Shown here in pieces: positions 63,773 to 64,000 of a stretch of DNA of 64,000 nt. Every line of letters begins with the position of its first letter. The stretch's first letter is position 1. Under the pieces are notes generated by a model. It had not been told where the DNA came from. It made no database searches and worked only from the letters and a program-made list of their open reading frames with translations. Source of the stretch: Winogradskyella undariae. Lineage in GTDB: Bacteria > Bacteroidota > Bacteroidia > Flavobacteriales > Flavobacteriaceae. Position numbers and translations under genes: made by a program. The stretch lies in the NCBI RefSeq assembly GCF_013285155.1, contig NZ_JABTEL010000015.1, positions 1-64,000 on the forward strand, read 5' to 3'.

Positions 63773-64000
63773 TCAACGACATTCTAGTAATCCCAAAAGT
63801 TCCAAAGTGAAATTGTCTGAAGCTTGTATATAGGCATATTTCTCTTCTACCACAGCACCAAGTTTCTTTTTCTCAAATGAAGCGGTTAGTCCCAAATCAA
63901 TGGTTTTAAATTTTAATTGAATAGCCCTCTTAAGCGTTTGATATAATAATTGTCTGTAAGTCTGATAGATTTTAAGGTAATCATAGTCCATACCGACTAA
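63773..64000 (-). CDS. C-terminal fragment of an unidentified (possibly GNAT-like) protein
   Basis: The frame is open to the window edge (three more codons, LVG, precede the first Met), so the visible 75 residues are probably the C-terminus of a longer protein. YDYLKIYQTYRQLLYQTLKRAIQL and KTIDLGLTASFEKKKLGAVVEEKYAYIQA resemble the final part of BioF2/GNAT-type acyltransferases, but this is by eye only. Confidence 0.4.
   Translation of the reverse strand, partial: LVGMDYDYLKIYQTYRQLLYQTLKRAIQLKFKTIDLGLTASFEKKKLGAVVEEKYAYIQASDNFTLELLGLLECR

Overview
The window is AT-rich DNA of a Bacteroidota genome, most likely a member of the Flavobacteriaceae. Several features point there: lipoproteins with long N-terminal signals ending in SC-type lipoboxes, a DUF6090-type membrane protein, Bacteroidetes-type Tra proteins (TraE-F-G-I-J-K-M-N), a BfmA/BtgA-type mobilisation protein and an RteC-type regulator. 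No rRNA, tRNA, CRISPR array or intact insertion sequence was recognised.

Layout. (1) Positions 1-6151 hold an integron-like cassette array on the minus strand. A tyrosine recombinase (4946-6151) is followed by an attI-like AT-rich palindromic region and then by five complete cassettes and part of a sixth. Each cassette has one ORF. Cassettes are separated by 123-127 bp structured repeats bounded by AAC...GTT. Each cassette also has its own 8-10 bp inverted repeat joining its first and last bases, as in integron cassettes, but the recombinase lacks the IntI-specific insertion. (2) From about 6.5 kb to the right end lies an integrative and conjugative element (ICE). It has ssb, small unknown genes, an oriT candidate, mobilisation protein, relaxase and coupling protein on the plus strand, then a hipBA toxin-antitoxin pair, and a traE-N operon on the minus strand. 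At the right end are an EEP-family hydrolase, an ATPase, a replication/HTH-type protein, an excisionase-like protein and RteC, all on the minus strand. The ICE integrase was not found in the window.

(3) The ICE cargo, on the plus strand from about 20.7 to 59.9 kb, begins with a cell-wall amidase, a LytTR regulator, a two-component system and a TIGR04141/DUF6119-type gene. A roughly 29 kb module follows. Its first block (27.5-47.5 kb) encodes lipoproteins, a 1052-aa protein ending in an M15-peptidase-like motif, two giant proteins (2280 and 2267 aa) without signal peptides, and a tail-fibre-like protein; a strong terminator closes it. Its second block (47.6-56.6 kb) encodes an amidase, two unknown proteins, a patatin-like phospholipase, a fused HNH-AAA ATPase, a second paralogous HNH protein and a membrane-anchored GxSxG hydrolase, in very tight order. 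The nuclease genes resemble Septu (PtuAB) and retron-Ec78 effectors.

The 29 kb module is bracketed by imperfect direct repeats: the 3' end of the TIGR04141 gene and its downstream region recur at 56.7-57.1 kb, next to a truncated ATPase gene, and a third copy of the downstream part lies at 59.65-59.81 kb. This suggests that cargo modules are exchanged by recombination between these repeats. The last module (57.4-59.3 kb) encodes a glycine-zipper lipoprotein, a beta-barrel protein and a YiiX-like hydrolase.

The strongest candidates for undescribed biology are the integron-like array with its atypical recombinase, the giant-protein cluster, and the phospholipase/HNH-ATPase/HNH/hydrolase operon. 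Functional statements rest on motif recognition by eye; no database search was run.
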